64,000 nucleotides of DNA from an uncultured Bacteroidales bacterium (GTDB lineage Bacteria > Bacteroidota > Bacteroidia > Bacteroidales > CAIXZF01). Positions 32,822 to 42,397 of this stretch are shown in pieces; the stretch's first letter is position 1, and every line of letters begins with the position of its first letter. The stretch is from positions 62,001 to 126,000 of the forward strand of contig CAIXZF010000039.1 in assembly GCA_903923925.1 (NCBI GenBank), given 5' to 3'. Under the pieces are notes generated by a model. It did not search any database, was not told the DNA's origin, and saw only the letters and a list, made by a program, of their open reading frames with translations. The translations under genes were made by a program, and so were the position numbers.

Positions 32822-33622
32822 TTATAATTCCAATGCCATTGCAATAAGTTCGGCAATATCGTAATTTTTTATTTCTTCTTCCTTATTTTTATATTTCAAT
32901 CCATCAGTAAGCATATTCATACAAAACGGACAGGCAGTAGCTATTATCTCTGCATTCGTTGCCAAAGCCTCCTCAGTCCGTTCCATATAAACTTCTTTAT
33001 TCCCAGGTTCAGCTTCTTTGAACATTTGAGCGCCACCAGCTCCGCAGCATAATGCAAAACTCTTATTACGCTTCATTTCAACAAGGTCGGCTGTTAAAGA
33101 CCTCAAAATATTTCTCGGCTCGTTGTAGATATCGTTAGATCTGCCCAGGTAGCAGGGATCATGATACGTAATTTTATTATTACCATTTCCGAAAATAGTT
33201 TTTTGCAAGTTCAGGCTTCCGTCCTTGATTTTATCGTTAAGGTATTCCGTATAATGAACAACAGCGTAATTCCCACCAAGATCGGGGTATTCATTCTTGA
33301 AAATATTGAAACAATGCGGACAAGTTGTCAGTATTTTGGTGACCTCATACATTTTAAACGTTTCTATATTTTGTAATGCCTGCATTTGATATAACATCTC
33401 ATTTCCCGCCCTTCTGGCTGGATCGCCAGTGCAAGTTTCTTCTTTTCCCAGAATAGCAAAATCAACCTTCAGGTAAGTCAGAACTTTTACAAAGGCCCTG
33501 ACAGTTTTTTTATAGCGATCGTCAAAAGCTCCGGCACATCCAACCCAGAAAAGATACTCAGGTTTTACTCCCTTAGCATACAAATCTGCCATAATTGGTA
33601 CGTCAATTTTTATAGTTTCCAT
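32822..33622 (-). CDS. CCG-domain (HdrB/GlpC-like) Fe-S protein of an ETF:quinone oxidoreductase
   Basis: 266 residues with two CCG cysteine-rich domains: TTCPHCFNIF with DPCYLGR, and LCCGAGGAQMFKE with TACPFCMNML, the signature for noncubane [4Fe-4S] clusters as in HdrB. A third Cys set, VGCAGAFDD and EETCTGDPA, belongs to the N-terminal half. It follows the membrane Fe-S protein by 16 bp. Together they would form the two halves of an EMO-like complex passing electrons from ETF to menaquinone. It lacks its own membrane span. Confidence 0.88.
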   Translation of the reverse strand: METIKIDVPIMADLYAKGVKPEYLFWVGCAGAFDDRYKKTVRAFVKVLTYLKVDFAILGKEETCTGDPARRAGNEMLYQMQALQNIETFKMYEVTKILTTCPHCFNIFKNEYPDLGGNYAVVHYTEYLNDKIKDGSLNLQKTIFGNGNNKITYHDPCYLGRSNDIYNEPRNILRSLTADLVEMKRNKSFALCCGAGGAQMFKEAEPGNKEVYMERTEEALATNAEIIATACPFCMNMLTDGLKYKNKEEEIKNYDIAELIAMALEL

Positions 33623-33638
33623 AGTGAGTGTAGAGTTG

Positions 33639-34958
33639 TTAGTTGACCTTCATTTCCAGATCTCTGGTCCATAGAAGCCGGTCTTCGGCAGCATACTGCC
33701 AGGGTGCACCATTATTTTCAATATTGTTGAACATGGTTTTTAACATGCCTGGTGCAGAGGCTTCCTCCAGCACCAGATACCTGCGCATATCAACAATAAA
33801 GGTAGGGTGATTTATATTCACAGGGCATTCCTGGGCACAGGCATTACAGGTAGTACATGCCCATAACTCTTCTTCAGAAATGAAGTCTCTTAAAAGAGAT
33901 TTATTATCAGTATAATCCTTACCGAATTTCACAAGCCCCGGACCCTTTTCCTTCATCCGCGCACGAATATTCATTATAATTTTTCGAGGTGATAATTTCT
34001 TACCAGTAAGGTTTGCAGGACAAACATCTGTACATCGGCCGCATTCTGTGCATGAAAGACTATCAAGATAATTTTTCCAGGTGATGTCTTCGGCATCTTT
34101 AACACCAAAACGTGGAATAGTAGTTTCTGAAATAGGGTTTGCTAATGCTGTATCTGGATTCAGCATCATTTTGACCTCTCTGGTAATACTGTCCATATTT
34201 GGTAGCTTGCCCATCGGATCCAGCCTGGAAAGAAATACATTCGGCACCGACATGAAAACATGAAAATGCTTGGAATACGGCAAAATGTTGGCAAATGCGA
34301 AAATCAGAAGTATATGCGACCACCAGCAGAAATTATATAGTAGTTCGAGACTAGTTGTGCTAATTCCTGAAAGAATTCCTGAAATCAGATTTCCTATTGG
34401 ATAAAATCCAAGGATTTCGGCAGATTGAATTTTCTTCAATTCAACATAAGCCGCATTCATACCCAGCAAGGATAGCATTAAAAATAATATCAGTGCCAAG
34501 GCAATATTTGCATCCAAATGCGACACATGTTTCATTTCAATACCCTGGAAACGCTTGATATTCATGAATATCCGGCGGAATAAAAAGACAATGATAAAGA
34601 CGCCGACAACCAAGGCGAAAACATCGCCAGATGCGGTAATTATTGAATAGATGATTCCAAGAAAACTCAAACTTCGCTCGTAATTGCCAAGACCGTCAAT
34701 TATTATTTCAATAGTGCCAAGTGCAATAACGCAAAAGCCCCAGAAAACCAGGGCATGCATCAGGCCGGTAATGGGTCTTCGGAAGATTTTTGTTTGTCCG
34801 ATAGCAACACCAAGAGTAAGCATGATGCGCTTTCCTATGTTCCTGACAGGAAAATCAGGCTGTGTAAGTTTAAAGAACCGATAAAGCCTTCTTACAGTGT
34901 ATGAGAAGATTAAAAGAGTAATAAGTAATGCGAGTGCGAAGACTATTTGTTTTGCCAT
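33639..34958 (-). CDS. Membrane 4Fe-4S oxidoreductase (HdrD/NarI-like), partner of the CCG protein
   Basis: 439 residues. Residues 1-240 hold about five to six membrane helices similar to the NarI-like b-type haem domain. Residues about 290-400 hold two [4Fe-4S] motifs, CTECGRCTDVCP and CTTCNACAQECP. In the ETF:menaquinone oxidoreductase (EMO) of some anaerobes these parts and the CCG domain are in one chain; here they are split over two adjacent genes. It would take electrons from EtfAB and reduce menaquinone. Gap to etfA is 9 bp. Confidence 0.85.
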   Translation of the reverse strand: MAKQIVFALALLITLLIFSYTVRRLYRFFKLTQPDFPVRNIGKRIMLTLGVAIGQTKIFRRPITGLMHALVFWGFCVIALGTIEIIIDGLGNYERSLSFLGIIYSIITASGDVFALVVGVFIIVFLFRRIFMNIKRFQGIEMKHVSHLDANIALALILFLMLSLLGMNAAYVELKKIQSAEILGFYPIGNLISGILSGISTTSLELLYNFCWWSHILLIFAFANILPYSKHFHVFMSVPNVFLSRLDPMGKLPNMDSITREVKMMLNPDTALANPISETTIPRFGVKDAEDITWKNYLDSLSCTECGRCTDVCPANLTGKKLSPRKIIMNIRARMKEKGPGLVKFGKDYTDNKSLLRDFISEEELWACTTCNACAQECPVNINHPTFIVDMRRYLVLEEASAPGMLKTMFNNIENNGAPWQYAAEDRLLWTRDLEMKVN

Positions 34959-34967
34959 AAGGAAGAA

Positions 34968-35939
34968 TTATTTTCCTTTAATCTCTCTGACTGCTTCAAC
35001 AAGTTTTGGTAGAATTTTTGCGGCATCACCAACTATTCCATACTGAGCTGCCTCAAAAACAGGAGCATCCTTATCTTGATTAATTGCAACAATGTATTTA
35101 GACGAACTAACACCAGCGATATGTTGAGTAGCTCCGGAAATTCCTATAGCAAAATACAAATTTGGGGCGATGATTTTTCCGGTTTGTCCGGTATGTTCTT
35201 CATGAGGCCGCCAGCCTTCGTCAGACACTGGTCGTGAACATGCAGTTGCAGCACCAAGTAATTCAGCAAGCTCAAGCAGAGGCCCCCAGTTATCCGGAGA
35301 TTTCATCCCGCGACCTCCTGAAATAACAGTATCCGCATCTGTCAAAAGTATTTTTCCCGATTGTTTCTGCACATCTTTCAACTGGGTTTTAAGCAGACCA
35401 GCATTTACATCAACGGCAATCTGCTCAATAACCGTTTTTTCAGAAGATTCGAAAATTCCGAATGAATTCTGAGAAAGAGTTAAAATTTTTATTTCTGAGT
35501 TAATTTTAACGTTAGAATATGCATTACCAGAAAAGACCTTTTTGTAAATAACAAATGGCTCAATACTCTGAGGTAGCCTGCTTACACCAGAACCCAAACC
35601 AGCTTTTAATTTTACTGAAAGCCTTGGTGCCAGAGCTTTGCCAGCATTATTATTGGAAAGAACCAAAGCTACTGCATTCTCTTTTTTTGCAATTTCTGCA
35701 ATTACTGAGGTGTATGCCTGGTTATCAAAAACAGATAATTCTTCGTTTGTTGCACTGATAATTTTTGCAGCTCCATAGGCTGAAATTTTATCAAGTTCTT
35801 CACCCGAAACATTTCCAATAGAAAGTGCTATAGCCGAAGTGTTCATCATTTCAGCAAGTTTGGCTGCGTAAGAAATTAATTCAAAAGAAAGTTTCTTGAA
35901 TTTGCCATCCCAATTTTCAACATATACTAAAACTGACAT
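34968..35939 (-). CDS. etfA: Electron transfer flavoprotein alpha subunit
   Basis: 323 residues. The C-terminal FAD domain is clear: GGRGMKSPDNWGPL, ATACSRPVSDEGW, HTGQTGKIIAPNLYFAIGISGATQH and DKDAPVFEAAQYGIVGD. With EtfB it carries electrons from acyl-CoA dehydrogenase to the membrane. Gene order etfB-etfA-FeS-CCG-acad supports dedicated use in acyl-CoA oxidation rather than bifurcation, though the sequence alone cannot settle this. Confidence 0.95.
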   Translation of the reverse strand: MSVLVYVENWDGKFKKLSFELISYAAKLAEMMNTSAIALSIGNVSGEELDKISAYGAAKIISATNEELSVFDNQAYTSVIAEIAKKENAVALVLSNNNAGKALAPRLSVKLKAGLGSGVSRLPQSIEPFVIYKKVFSGNAYSNVKINSEIKILTLSQNSFGIFESSEKTVIEQIAVDVNAGLLKTQLKDVQKQSGKILLTDADTVISGGRGMKSPDNWGPLLELAELLGAATACSRPVSDEGWRPHEEHTGQTGKIIAPNLYFAIGISGATQHIAGVSSSKYIVAINQDKDAPVFEAAQYGIVGDAAKILPKLVEAVREIKGK

Positions 35940-35971
35940 ATAAATTTCGTTATTATCTGAATACTAATAAA

Positions 35972-36721
35972 TTATAATACTTTAGCCTCGTTCTGAAGCA
36001 AATCAATTAATTGTCTCGGATTTTCCGGATCTATGAATTTACAAGCAGCCCTTGCCTGTGGCATTTCGTAATTAATTACTTCCGTAAGTGCTTCAAATGC
36101 AACAGGTTCAGAAACAACTATTGGTTTCGACCTGGCCATCATAATTCCTCGCATGGCTGCAATTCTTGGCTCTTTGGCAATTCCTTTCTGAACAACTGCT
36201 ACAAAAGGACATGATATTCCGACAATTTCTTTGCCGCCATCAATTTCCCTGGTGAGAACTGCCTGGCCATTTTCTATTTTCAGACTTGAAACAGCGGAAA
36301 CAGAAGGAATATCAAGAAACTCAGAAAGCATCCCTCCTACCGAAGATCCATTATGATCACTCGATTCGATACCGCAAAGAATGATATCATACATGTTGTT
36401 TTTTAGAACTTCGGCTAATTGAGCAGCAACATAAAAAGCATCCGATGCATCGGCATTAATACGGATAGCATCATCAGCACCAATTGCCAGTGCTTTTCTG
36501 ATTGTAGGCTCATTGCCAATTAAACCGACATGTGCAACAGTAACCGATGTGACACCATTCGTGGCATCATCCTTTAATTCTAAAGCACGTGTTAGCGATA
36601 GTTCGTCCCATGGATTTATAACCCACTGAATTGTAGTGGTGTCCAGCTTTTTGAATTCATCAATAAACTTAACCTTGGTCGTTGTGTCGGGCACATTACT
36701 GATACAAACCAATATTCTCAT
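35972..36721 (-). CDS. etfB: Electron transfer flavoprotein beta subunit
   Basis: 249 residues with the EtfB nucleotide-binding pattern: WVINPWDELSLTRALELKD, a GADDAIRI strand and a CGIESSDHNGSSVGGMLSEFL segment matching the ETF beta signature around residue 115-135. First gene of the five-gene operon, 32 bp upstream of etfA; its promoter should lie in 36722-36830. Confidence 0.95.
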   Translation of the reverse strand: MRILVCISNVPDTTTKVKFIDEFKKLDTTTIQWVINPWDELSLTRALELKDDATNGVTSVTVAHVGLIGNEPTIRKALAIGADDAIRINADASDAFYVAAQLAEVLKNNMYDIILCGIESSDHNGSSVGGMLSEFLDIPSVSAVSSLKIENGQAVLTREIDGGKEIVGISCPFVAVVQKGIAKEPRIAAMRGIMMARSKPIVVSEPVAFEALTEVINYEMPQARAACKFIDPENPRQLIDLLQNEAKVL

Positions 36722-36903
36722 TTTCTCAAATTTGATTAAAATTATAAAAAGTAAAAGGAATCAGGTAATAAATGTAAGAGATTGAATATAAAAACATTCT
36801 TAACTGCAACAAAAATAGGAATAAATGGTAAATGATACAATAAAATTAACAAAGCCATATCATTGGCAATTATTACCTTTGCCTCATCATTGTACGACGC
36901 AGC

Positions 36904-37341
36904 ATGAAGAAACAAAGAAAAGGAAAAGACTTTTTACAACTTCCTACTTATCCGGGCGGGAAGTTTGCATTTCAGGAATATATTCGCCAAAATCTAAGAT
37001 ATCCTGAAGAAGCTTTAATGGCAAAGGTTGAAGGAAAAGTTAACCTTAGTTTTGAGGTAAATGATAATGGTGATGTTTTTAATATTCAGGTAACCCGTAG
37101 TCTGGGATTTGGCTGTGACGAAGAAGCTACACGCCTGGTTGAAAACATTAAGTATGAGAAAGTGAAAAATCGTGGAGTACGGGTAAAATCAAGTATTAAA
37201 ACCACAATAGAATTTAAACTCAGCCCTGCTCCTACAGGAATGAATTATCAGTATGTAGTAACAAAAACTCCCGAAAAGAAAGAAGAACCTGCAAAAAAAG
37301 ACTCAGGAGGTGAGGTTTATGGTTACACAATAAACTTTTGA
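36904..37341 (+). CDS. TonB C-terminal-domain-like protein without membrane anchor
   Basis: 145 residues. Residues 15-110 match a TonB C-terminal domain: FPGG-like YPGGKFAFQEYIRQNLRYPEEALMAKVEGKVNLSF, NDNGDVFNIQVTRSLGFGCDEEATRLV and a closing strand. Normal TonB proteins have an N-terminal membrane helix and Pro-rich spacer; this one starts almost directly at the domain and has neither, nor a signal peptide. It may be a cytoplasmic or partner-delivered variant. A TACCTTTG -7 element is at 36874-36881, 23 bases before the ATG. Confidence 0.75.
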   Translation: MKKQRKGKDFLQLPTYPGGKFAFQEYIRQNLRYPEEALMAKVEGKVNLSFEVNDNGDVFNIQVTRSLGFGCDEEATRLVENIKYEKVKNRGVRVKSSIKTTIEFKLSPAPTGMNYQYVVTKTPEKKEEPAKKDSGGEVYGYTINF

Positions 37342-37348
37342 TCCGGAA

Positions 37349-38191
37349 TTAATCGTCGCAATCAAGACAACCATCCAGACTTTTATTGTAAACGTACATT
37401 GCATTGTAGCTCATTCCCATGCTGGAGAAACCTCCGTCGTGGAACAGATTCTGCATTGTTACCTTACGGGTTAGATCTGAAAATAGTGTAACCACATAAT
37501 CTGCACATTCTGAGGCATCAGCATTACCAAGAGGCGACATCCTTTCAGTGAAATCAATAAGATTCTCCATCCCCCTCACTCCTTTTCCGGCAGTTGTTAA
37601 AGTAGGTGATTGAGATACAGTATTAATTCTCACTTTTTTATCTCTGCCATAAATATAACCGAAACTTCTGGCAATAGATTCAAGCATTGCTTTAGCGTCA
37701 GCCATATCATTATACCTGTATAAGGTACGTTGTGCAGCGATATAACTCAAAGCTACAACAGAACCCCATTCGTTTATTGCATCTTGTTTGCGTGCTACCT
37801 GTAAAACCTTATGAAGCGACATTGCTGAGATATCAACAGTTTTCTGATAGAAATCGTAATCGAGATCGTCGTAAGTTCTTTTTTTTCTGACATTCATCGA
37901 CATTCCGATGGAATGAAGAATAAAGTCAATCTTCCCTCCGAAATGCTCCATAGTTTTCCGGATCAGATTTTCAAGGTCTGAAACACTTGTTGCATCACTG
38001 GGTATAACTGGTGCGTTGCATTTTTTCGAAAGGGCATCAAGTTCTCCCATTCTTAATGCTAGTGGAGTATTTGTTAATATGAATTCACCTCCTTCATCGT
38101 GTGCTTTTTCCGCAATTTTCCAGGCCAGCGACTGGTCATTTAAAGCTCCGAAAATAATTCCTTTTTTACCTTTTAGCAGGTTGTAACTCAT
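37349..38191 (-). CDS. fabI: Enoyl-[acyl-carrier-protein] reductase (NADH)
   Basis: 280 residues from the ATG at 38191 (MSYNLLKGKKGIIFGAL); an upstream ATG at 38266 would run into recN. It is a FabI-type SDR: KKGIIFGALNDQSLAWKIA at the cofactor site, HSIGMSMN, and the catalytic Tyr/Lys pattern in YRYNDMADAKAMLES. It completes each elongation cycle of fatty-acid synthesis. Last gene of the bamD-rpoZ-coaBC-DUF4835-recN-fabI run, 34 bp after recN. Confidence 0.92.
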   Translation of the reverse strand: MSYNLLKGKKGIIFGALNDQSLAWKIAEKAHDEGGEFILTNTPLALRMGELDALSKKCNAPVIPSDATSVSDLENLIRKTMEHFGGKIDFILHSIGMSMNVRKKRTYDDLDYDFYQKTVDISAMSLHKVLQVARKQDAINEWGSVVALSYIAAQRTLYRYNDMADAKAMLESIARSFGYIYGRDKKVRINTVSQSPTLTTAGKGVRGMENLIDFTERMSPLGNADASECADYVVTLFSDLTRKVTMQNLFHDGGFSSMGMSYNAMYVYNKSLDGCLDCDD

Positions 38192-38225
38192 CTTTGATAG
38201 TAATTGATTTAATACAATAACAACT

Positions 38226-39890
38226 TTACCTCCGAATTGTTGAAAGAAGTTCTTTTGCTGCTTCAATTGCTGAACTACTTACCGTTTCACCACTCATCAT
38301 ATTTGCAATTTCACTTACTCTTTCTTCGTCGCTGAGTAATCTGAGATCTGTAGTTGTTAATTTATTCTGTGTATGTTTATATACAAAGTAGTGTCTGTTG
38401 CCTTTTGATGCAATCTGCGGGAGATGCGTTATTGCAAGTACCTGCCTGCCTTTAGACAGTTCCTGGAGAATATTTCCAGCCATATCAGCAACTTTTCCTG
38501 AAATTCCCAGATCGATTTCATCAAAAATAATTGTAGGAAGTAATAATTTTGTTGAAACCAGGGATTTAATGGCTAACATAACTCTTGAGAGTTCGCCTCC
38601 GGAAGCAATCCTTGAAATTTCACCTGGTTCGCTACCTTTATTTGCATTAAACAGAAATTTCACATGATCTTTACCCGAAGGTCCAAGCTCAGGCCTTGAT
38701 TCTATTTTAACAAGAAATTTTGCATCCGGCATTCCTAATCTTTGTAAAATGGTAACTGCTTGATTTTCAAAATCTTTTGATATAGAAACCCTTTTCTTAG
38801 TGAGATTCAACGCAATTGTTTCTAACTGTTGAATTACAGAAGTAAGGTATTTCTGCTTTTCTTCAATTGATTCTGAAAGTGTTGTTATGCCGGATAATTT
38901 TTCTGAAAGATTATCCCTGATTGCCAGAAGTTCTGTCGTATTATTAACTCTGTGTTTCTTTTCGAGTGAAAATAACAGGTCTAACCGCTGTCGGGTTTCT
39001 TCAAGAGCTTCAGGATTAAACGTAACTTTATTTTCAAGGCGGTCGATACCACCGGCAACATCTTTTAGTTCAACATAGCAGCTTTGAAGCCTGTTAAACA
39101 GTTCTTCGAGTTCTGGTATAAATGCAGCAAATGATTGAATGGAAATTATGGATTCTGTAATTTTTTCAAGAGCATTTGGTTCCGACTGGTTAAGAGAATA
39201 ATATGATTTGTATAAGGCTGATTTTATTTCCTCGGCGTGACTAAGAATATTCAGCTCGTTTTCAAGAAGTTCATGTTCATCAGCCTCCAGTTTTGCCTGG
39301 TCAAGTTCATTAAGAAGGAAACGATAATAATCTTCATCCAGCCGCGATTGACGTTCTGCTTCTTTTAATTGCTCAAGCTCAACAGCTAGTTGTTGCATTT
39401 GCTTGTAAGCCAGAGTGTACTTAGATAGTAAATCCCTGTTACCTGCCAAATTATCAACAACTTCCATCTGAAATTGCGAATTCTTAACAAGCAGATTTTC
39501 ATGCTGTGAGTGAATATCAACCAAACTATCACCGAATGTTTTTAACTGGTTAAGATTAACAGGCGTATCGTTAATAAACGCTCTGGATTTTCCAGCTGGG
39601 TTAACTTCCCTTCTGATTATTGTAACATCATCATAATCAATGTCATTTTCAATAAATAAACGTTCCAGATTCTGAGCTTTCAAATCAAAAACGCCTTCAA
39701 CAATACATTTAATGTTTTTATCTAACAGAACGCCAGAATCGGCTCTCTCTCCAAGGATTAAGCCCAAAGCCCCAAGAATAATGGATTTTCCTGCCCCGGT
39801 TTCACCAGTGATCACCGAGAATCCCTGTTCAAAACTGATGTTCAGCTTCCTGATCAGGGCATAATTCTCAATTGTGAGTTGCCTGAGCAT
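38226..39890 (-). CDS. recN: DNA repair protein RecN
   Basis: 554 residues. SMC-like ATPase: Walker A GETGAGKSIILGALGLILGE at residues 31-50, two long coiled-coil arms, the signature RIASGGELSRVMLA and Walker B IIFDEIDLGISGKVA. It acts in double-strand-break repair. 11 bp downstream of the DUF4835 gene on the same strand. Confidence 0.96.
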   Translation of the reverse strand: MLRQLTIENYALIRKLNISFEQGFSVITGETGAGKSIILGALGLILGERADSGVLLDKNIKCIVEGVFDLKAQNLERLFIENDIDYDDVTIIRREVNPAGKSRAFINDTPVNLNQLKTFGDSLVDIHSQHENLLVKNSQFQMEVVDNLAGNRDLLSKYTLAYKQMQQLAVELEQLKEAERQSRLDEDYYRFLLNELDQAKLEADEHELLENELNILSHAEEIKSALYKSYYSLNQSEPNALEKITESIISIQSFAAFIPELEELFNRLQSCYVELKDVAGGIDRLENKVTFNPEALEETRQRLDLLFSLEKKHRVNNTTELLAIRDNLSEKLSGITTLSESIEEKQKYLTSVIQQLETIALNLTKKRVSISKDFENQAVTILQRLGMPDAKFLVKIESRPELGPSGKDHVKFLFNANKGSEPGEISRIASGGELSRVMLAIKSLVSTKLLLPTIIFDEIDLGISGKVADMAGNILQELSKGRQVLAITHLPQIASKGNRHYFVYKHTQNKLTTTDLRLLSDEERVSEIANMMSGETVSSSAIEAAKELLSTIRR

Positions 39891-39901
39891 TAGGTTTCGT
39901 C

Positions 39902-40804
39902 TTAATTAGTTGCTGTGAGAATCTTCTGGTACTTCTGACCATTTGCGGGGTCAATCTCTTTCAGGATATTTACTACCCTGTTTTTATCCATTGGTGAAGC
40001 CTGACTAAAAATATTTACAATCTCATCGGCTTTTGCCTCAAGGAATAATTGCATTGCAAATAATCCCGGTTTTTCACGGTTAACTTTCTTCAGAAGATCG
40101 ATACTTTCCATAATTGACTGTCTTCCAATGTCAACATTCTCAGTCATTACATCCATTCCTAACCTGTGAAATCTGTAATTTGCCTCACGAATTGGAGCAT
40201 AAGTGGAATTCAGCATGTTTTCAACTAACCAATATCTGTTCTTTAGAGATTCAAAAGCCTTCCAGCCCCTTTCTGGTGAGTTCTGTGCTGCATTAACTAT
40301 GTTCTGTGCCTTTTGAAAAAATGGAGTTCCTCCATTCTGTGAGAAAGAATCAAAATCCAGTCCTAAGAAAACATTAATGTAATAGGCTACCGTTGACGTA
40401 AGATTTGAAGTGTAAGTATTTTCATTGAATTCAAGGTTCTGCCCTTCCAGGTATTTAAACTGGAAATCCTTGTCTACATAATTGAGGAGAACACTATTAT
40501 AGGAAGTATGGTAAATGGGTCTGCGCAACTGAACATTTACGGTTCCTTTAAATTCATCTGTTGATATCCTGTCGCTCACAGTAATCATAATCGTACATTC
40601 GATTTTTTCTTCCTGTTTGAACTCGTAATTAGTCCATTTCTGACTATTTACAAATTCATACAATTGTTGTTGCATTTCAGAATATATAGTTTTATCAGAA
40701 GCCTGAACCTGTGGAGAGGATACACTTATCTGACAAATAAATTCCTGTGTATGGCCAAGGAAAGTTGTAAATATAAATAGAGAAAATAACAGGTATTTCT
40801 TCAT
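39902..40804 (-). CDS. DUF4835 family periplasmic protein
   Basis: 300 residues with a signal peptide (KKYLLFSLFIFTTFLGHTQ). The pattern EFICQISVSSPQVQASDKTIYSEMQQQLYEFVNSQKW at the start of the mature part and LNYVDKDFQFKYLEGQ are typical of DUF4835, a Bacteroidota family found next to coaBC and recN. Function not established. 5 bp after coaBC. Confidence 0.9.
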   Translation of the reverse strand: MKKYLLFSLFIFTTFLGHTQEFICQISVSSPQVQASDKTIYSEMQQQLYEFVNSQKWTNYEFKQEEKIECTIMITVSDRISTDEFKGTVNVQLRRPIYHTSYNSVLLNYVDKDFQFKYLEGQNLEFNENTYTSNLTSTVAYYINVFLGLDFDSFSQNGGTPFFQKAQNIVNAAQNSPERGWKAFESLKNRYWLVENMLNSTYAPIREANYRFHRLGMDVMTENVDIGRQSIMESIDLLKKVNREKPGLFAMQLFLEAKADEIVNIFSQASPMDKNRVVNILKEIDPANGQKYQKILTATN

Positions 40805-40809
40805 AATTA

Positions 40810-42018
40810 TTAAAGTTGATTGTTCATCAATTCTTTGATTTTGCTGACGATATCTATTGCAACTTCACTTTTAGGTTTAAGATCAAAGTGAGTTTCATTT
40901 CCATTTCGCTCAAGTATACTTACCTTATTTGTTTCGTAGCCAAATCCGGCTCCTGCATCCCTAAGCGAATTTAAAACAATAAAATCAAGGTTTTTAGTAT
41001 TGAGTTTTTTTATTGCCTCTGAATTTTCATCATTTGTTTCAAGTGCAAATCCAACCAAAATTTGTTTTTCGGTTTTCATTGTTCCCATTTTTGCAAGAAT
41101 ATCTGTTGTTGGTTCCAATTCAATTTGAAGTGAAACAGTCTTTTTCTTTATTTTTTCCGGGGCGATGTTAACAGGCCTGTAATCTGCTACTGCAGCGGCC
41201 ATTATTATTATGTCAGCATTTTCCAATGCTTTCATGCATTCATCAAGCATTTCTGAAGCCGATTCAACAGTGACTAAATCAATATTGCGATTGATTGGTG
41301 TTAGTGATACCGGGCCGCTGATAAGTTTAACTTTGGCACCCTGCATGGCAAGGGTTTCTGCGAGAGCAAATCCCATTTTACCTGATGAAAAATTGCCGAT
41401 ATATCTTACCGGATCAATCCTCTCATAGGTTGGTCCCGCTGTAATAAGTGCAAATTTACCGTTTAGCGGACTTTTTTTTTTGAAGTAGCTTGTAAGAAAT
41501 GAAACAATATTTTCGGGTTCATCCATTCTACCCTGTCCGATTAGACCACTAGCAAGTTCCCCGAATGAAGGCGGAATAAGAATATTTCCAAATTCCTCTA
41601 ATGTAGAAATATTTTTTTGCGTTGCAGGATGCTCAAACATATCAAGGTCCATTGCCGGTGCAAAAAATACAGGACAACGAGCTGCCAAATAAATTGCAAG
41701 CAGCAAATTATCAGCTTGTCCATTTGACATTTTTGCCATTGAATTAGCTGTAAGCGGAGCAAAAATTATCAGGTCAGCCCACAAAGCCCAATCCACATGA
41801 CTATTCCATGAACCGGTATCCGTTTTAAAAGGCTCGATTAATACAGGGCGTTTAGATAGCGTAGACAAGGTAAGCGGAGTAATGAAATCAGTTGCTGATT
41901 TACTCATTACTACTTGAACATCGGCACCTTCTTTAATTAAGAGCCGGACAAGAGTAGCAGCTTTAAAGGCTGCAATACTTCCTGTTACACCAAGAATGAT
42001 TTTTTTGCCCTGAAGCAT
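40810..42018 (-). CDS. coaBC: Bifunctional phosphopantothenoylcysteine decarboxylase/phosphopantothenate-cysteine ligase
   Basis: 402 residues. N-terminal CoaC flavoprotein domain (GKKIILGVTGSIAAFKA, then APLTANSMAKMSNGQADNLL and PAMDLDMFEHPA) and C-terminal CoaB ligase (ITAGPTYERIDPVRYIGNFSSGKMG, AAAVADYRP, KIKK). Carries out two consecutive steps of coenzyme A synthesis. 23 bp after rpoZ. Confidence 0.96.
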   Translation of the reverse strand: MLQGKKIILGVTGSIAAFKAATLVRLLIKEGADVQVVMSKSATDFITPLTLSTLSKRPVLIEPFKTDTGSWNSHVDWALWADLIIFAPLTANSMAKMSNGQADNLLLAIYLAARCPVFFAPAMDLDMFEHPATQKNISTLEEFGNILIPPSFGELASGLIGQGRMDEPENIVSFLTSYFKKKSPLNGKFALITAGPTYERIDPVRYIGNFSSGKMGFALAETLAMQGAKVKLISGPVSLTPINRNIDLVTVESASEMLDECMKALENADIIIMAAAVADYRPVNIAPEKIKKKTVSLQIELEPTTDILAKMGTMKTEKQILVGFALETNDENSEAIKKLNTKNLDFIVLNSLRDAGAGFGYETNKVSILERNGNETHFDLKPKSEVAIDIVSKIKELMNNQL

Positions 42019-42041
42019 TTTTTTATCTTAGAAAGAACTTC

Positions 42042-42380
42042 CTAGAAATTGCTGCCTGATTCTTCTTTTACAGGATTCCTGTAATAAATCATGCCGTGCA
42101 TCCACTCATGTATAGAAAGAAGAGTAGCTTTTGGAAGCTGCTCATAATACTTGGCAATTTCAATTTGTTCTCTGTTTTCAAATACTTCTTCCAGGTTATC
42201 GGTAGTAGTTGTGAACTCAGAAATTTTTCTGTTTAACTCTTCTTTCAATTCCAGAGAAATGGTATTAGCTCTCTTTGAAAGGATACAGAGACTTTCATAA
42301 ATATTACCGGTAACACTATCGAAATCGGTCATATTTCTGGTAATGGCAACTGTGTCGGTTTTGATTTTTTTGTAATCCAT
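42042..42380 (-). CDS. rpoZ: RNA polymerase omega subunit, Bacteroidota type
   Basis: 112 residues. The RPB6/omega-like core is visible in TGNIYESLCILSKRANTISLELKEELNRKI, and the ending YEQLPKATLLSIHEWMHGMIYY is the Bacteroidota-specific tail. It lies between bamD (17 bp upstream) and coaBC, the usual order in this phylum. Confidence 0.85.
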   Translation of the reverse strand: MDYKKIKTDTVAITRNMTDFDSVTGNIYESLCILSKRANTISLELKEELNRKISEFTTTTDNLEEVFENREQIEIAKYYEQLPKATLLSIHEWMHGMIYYRNPVKEESGSNF

Positions 42381-42397
42381 AATGGTTTATAGAGTGT

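Noticed and set aside
36825..37007. Separate small gene overlapping the TonB-like gene
   Set aside because: It is a shadow frame of the upstream region and the TonB-like coding sequence.
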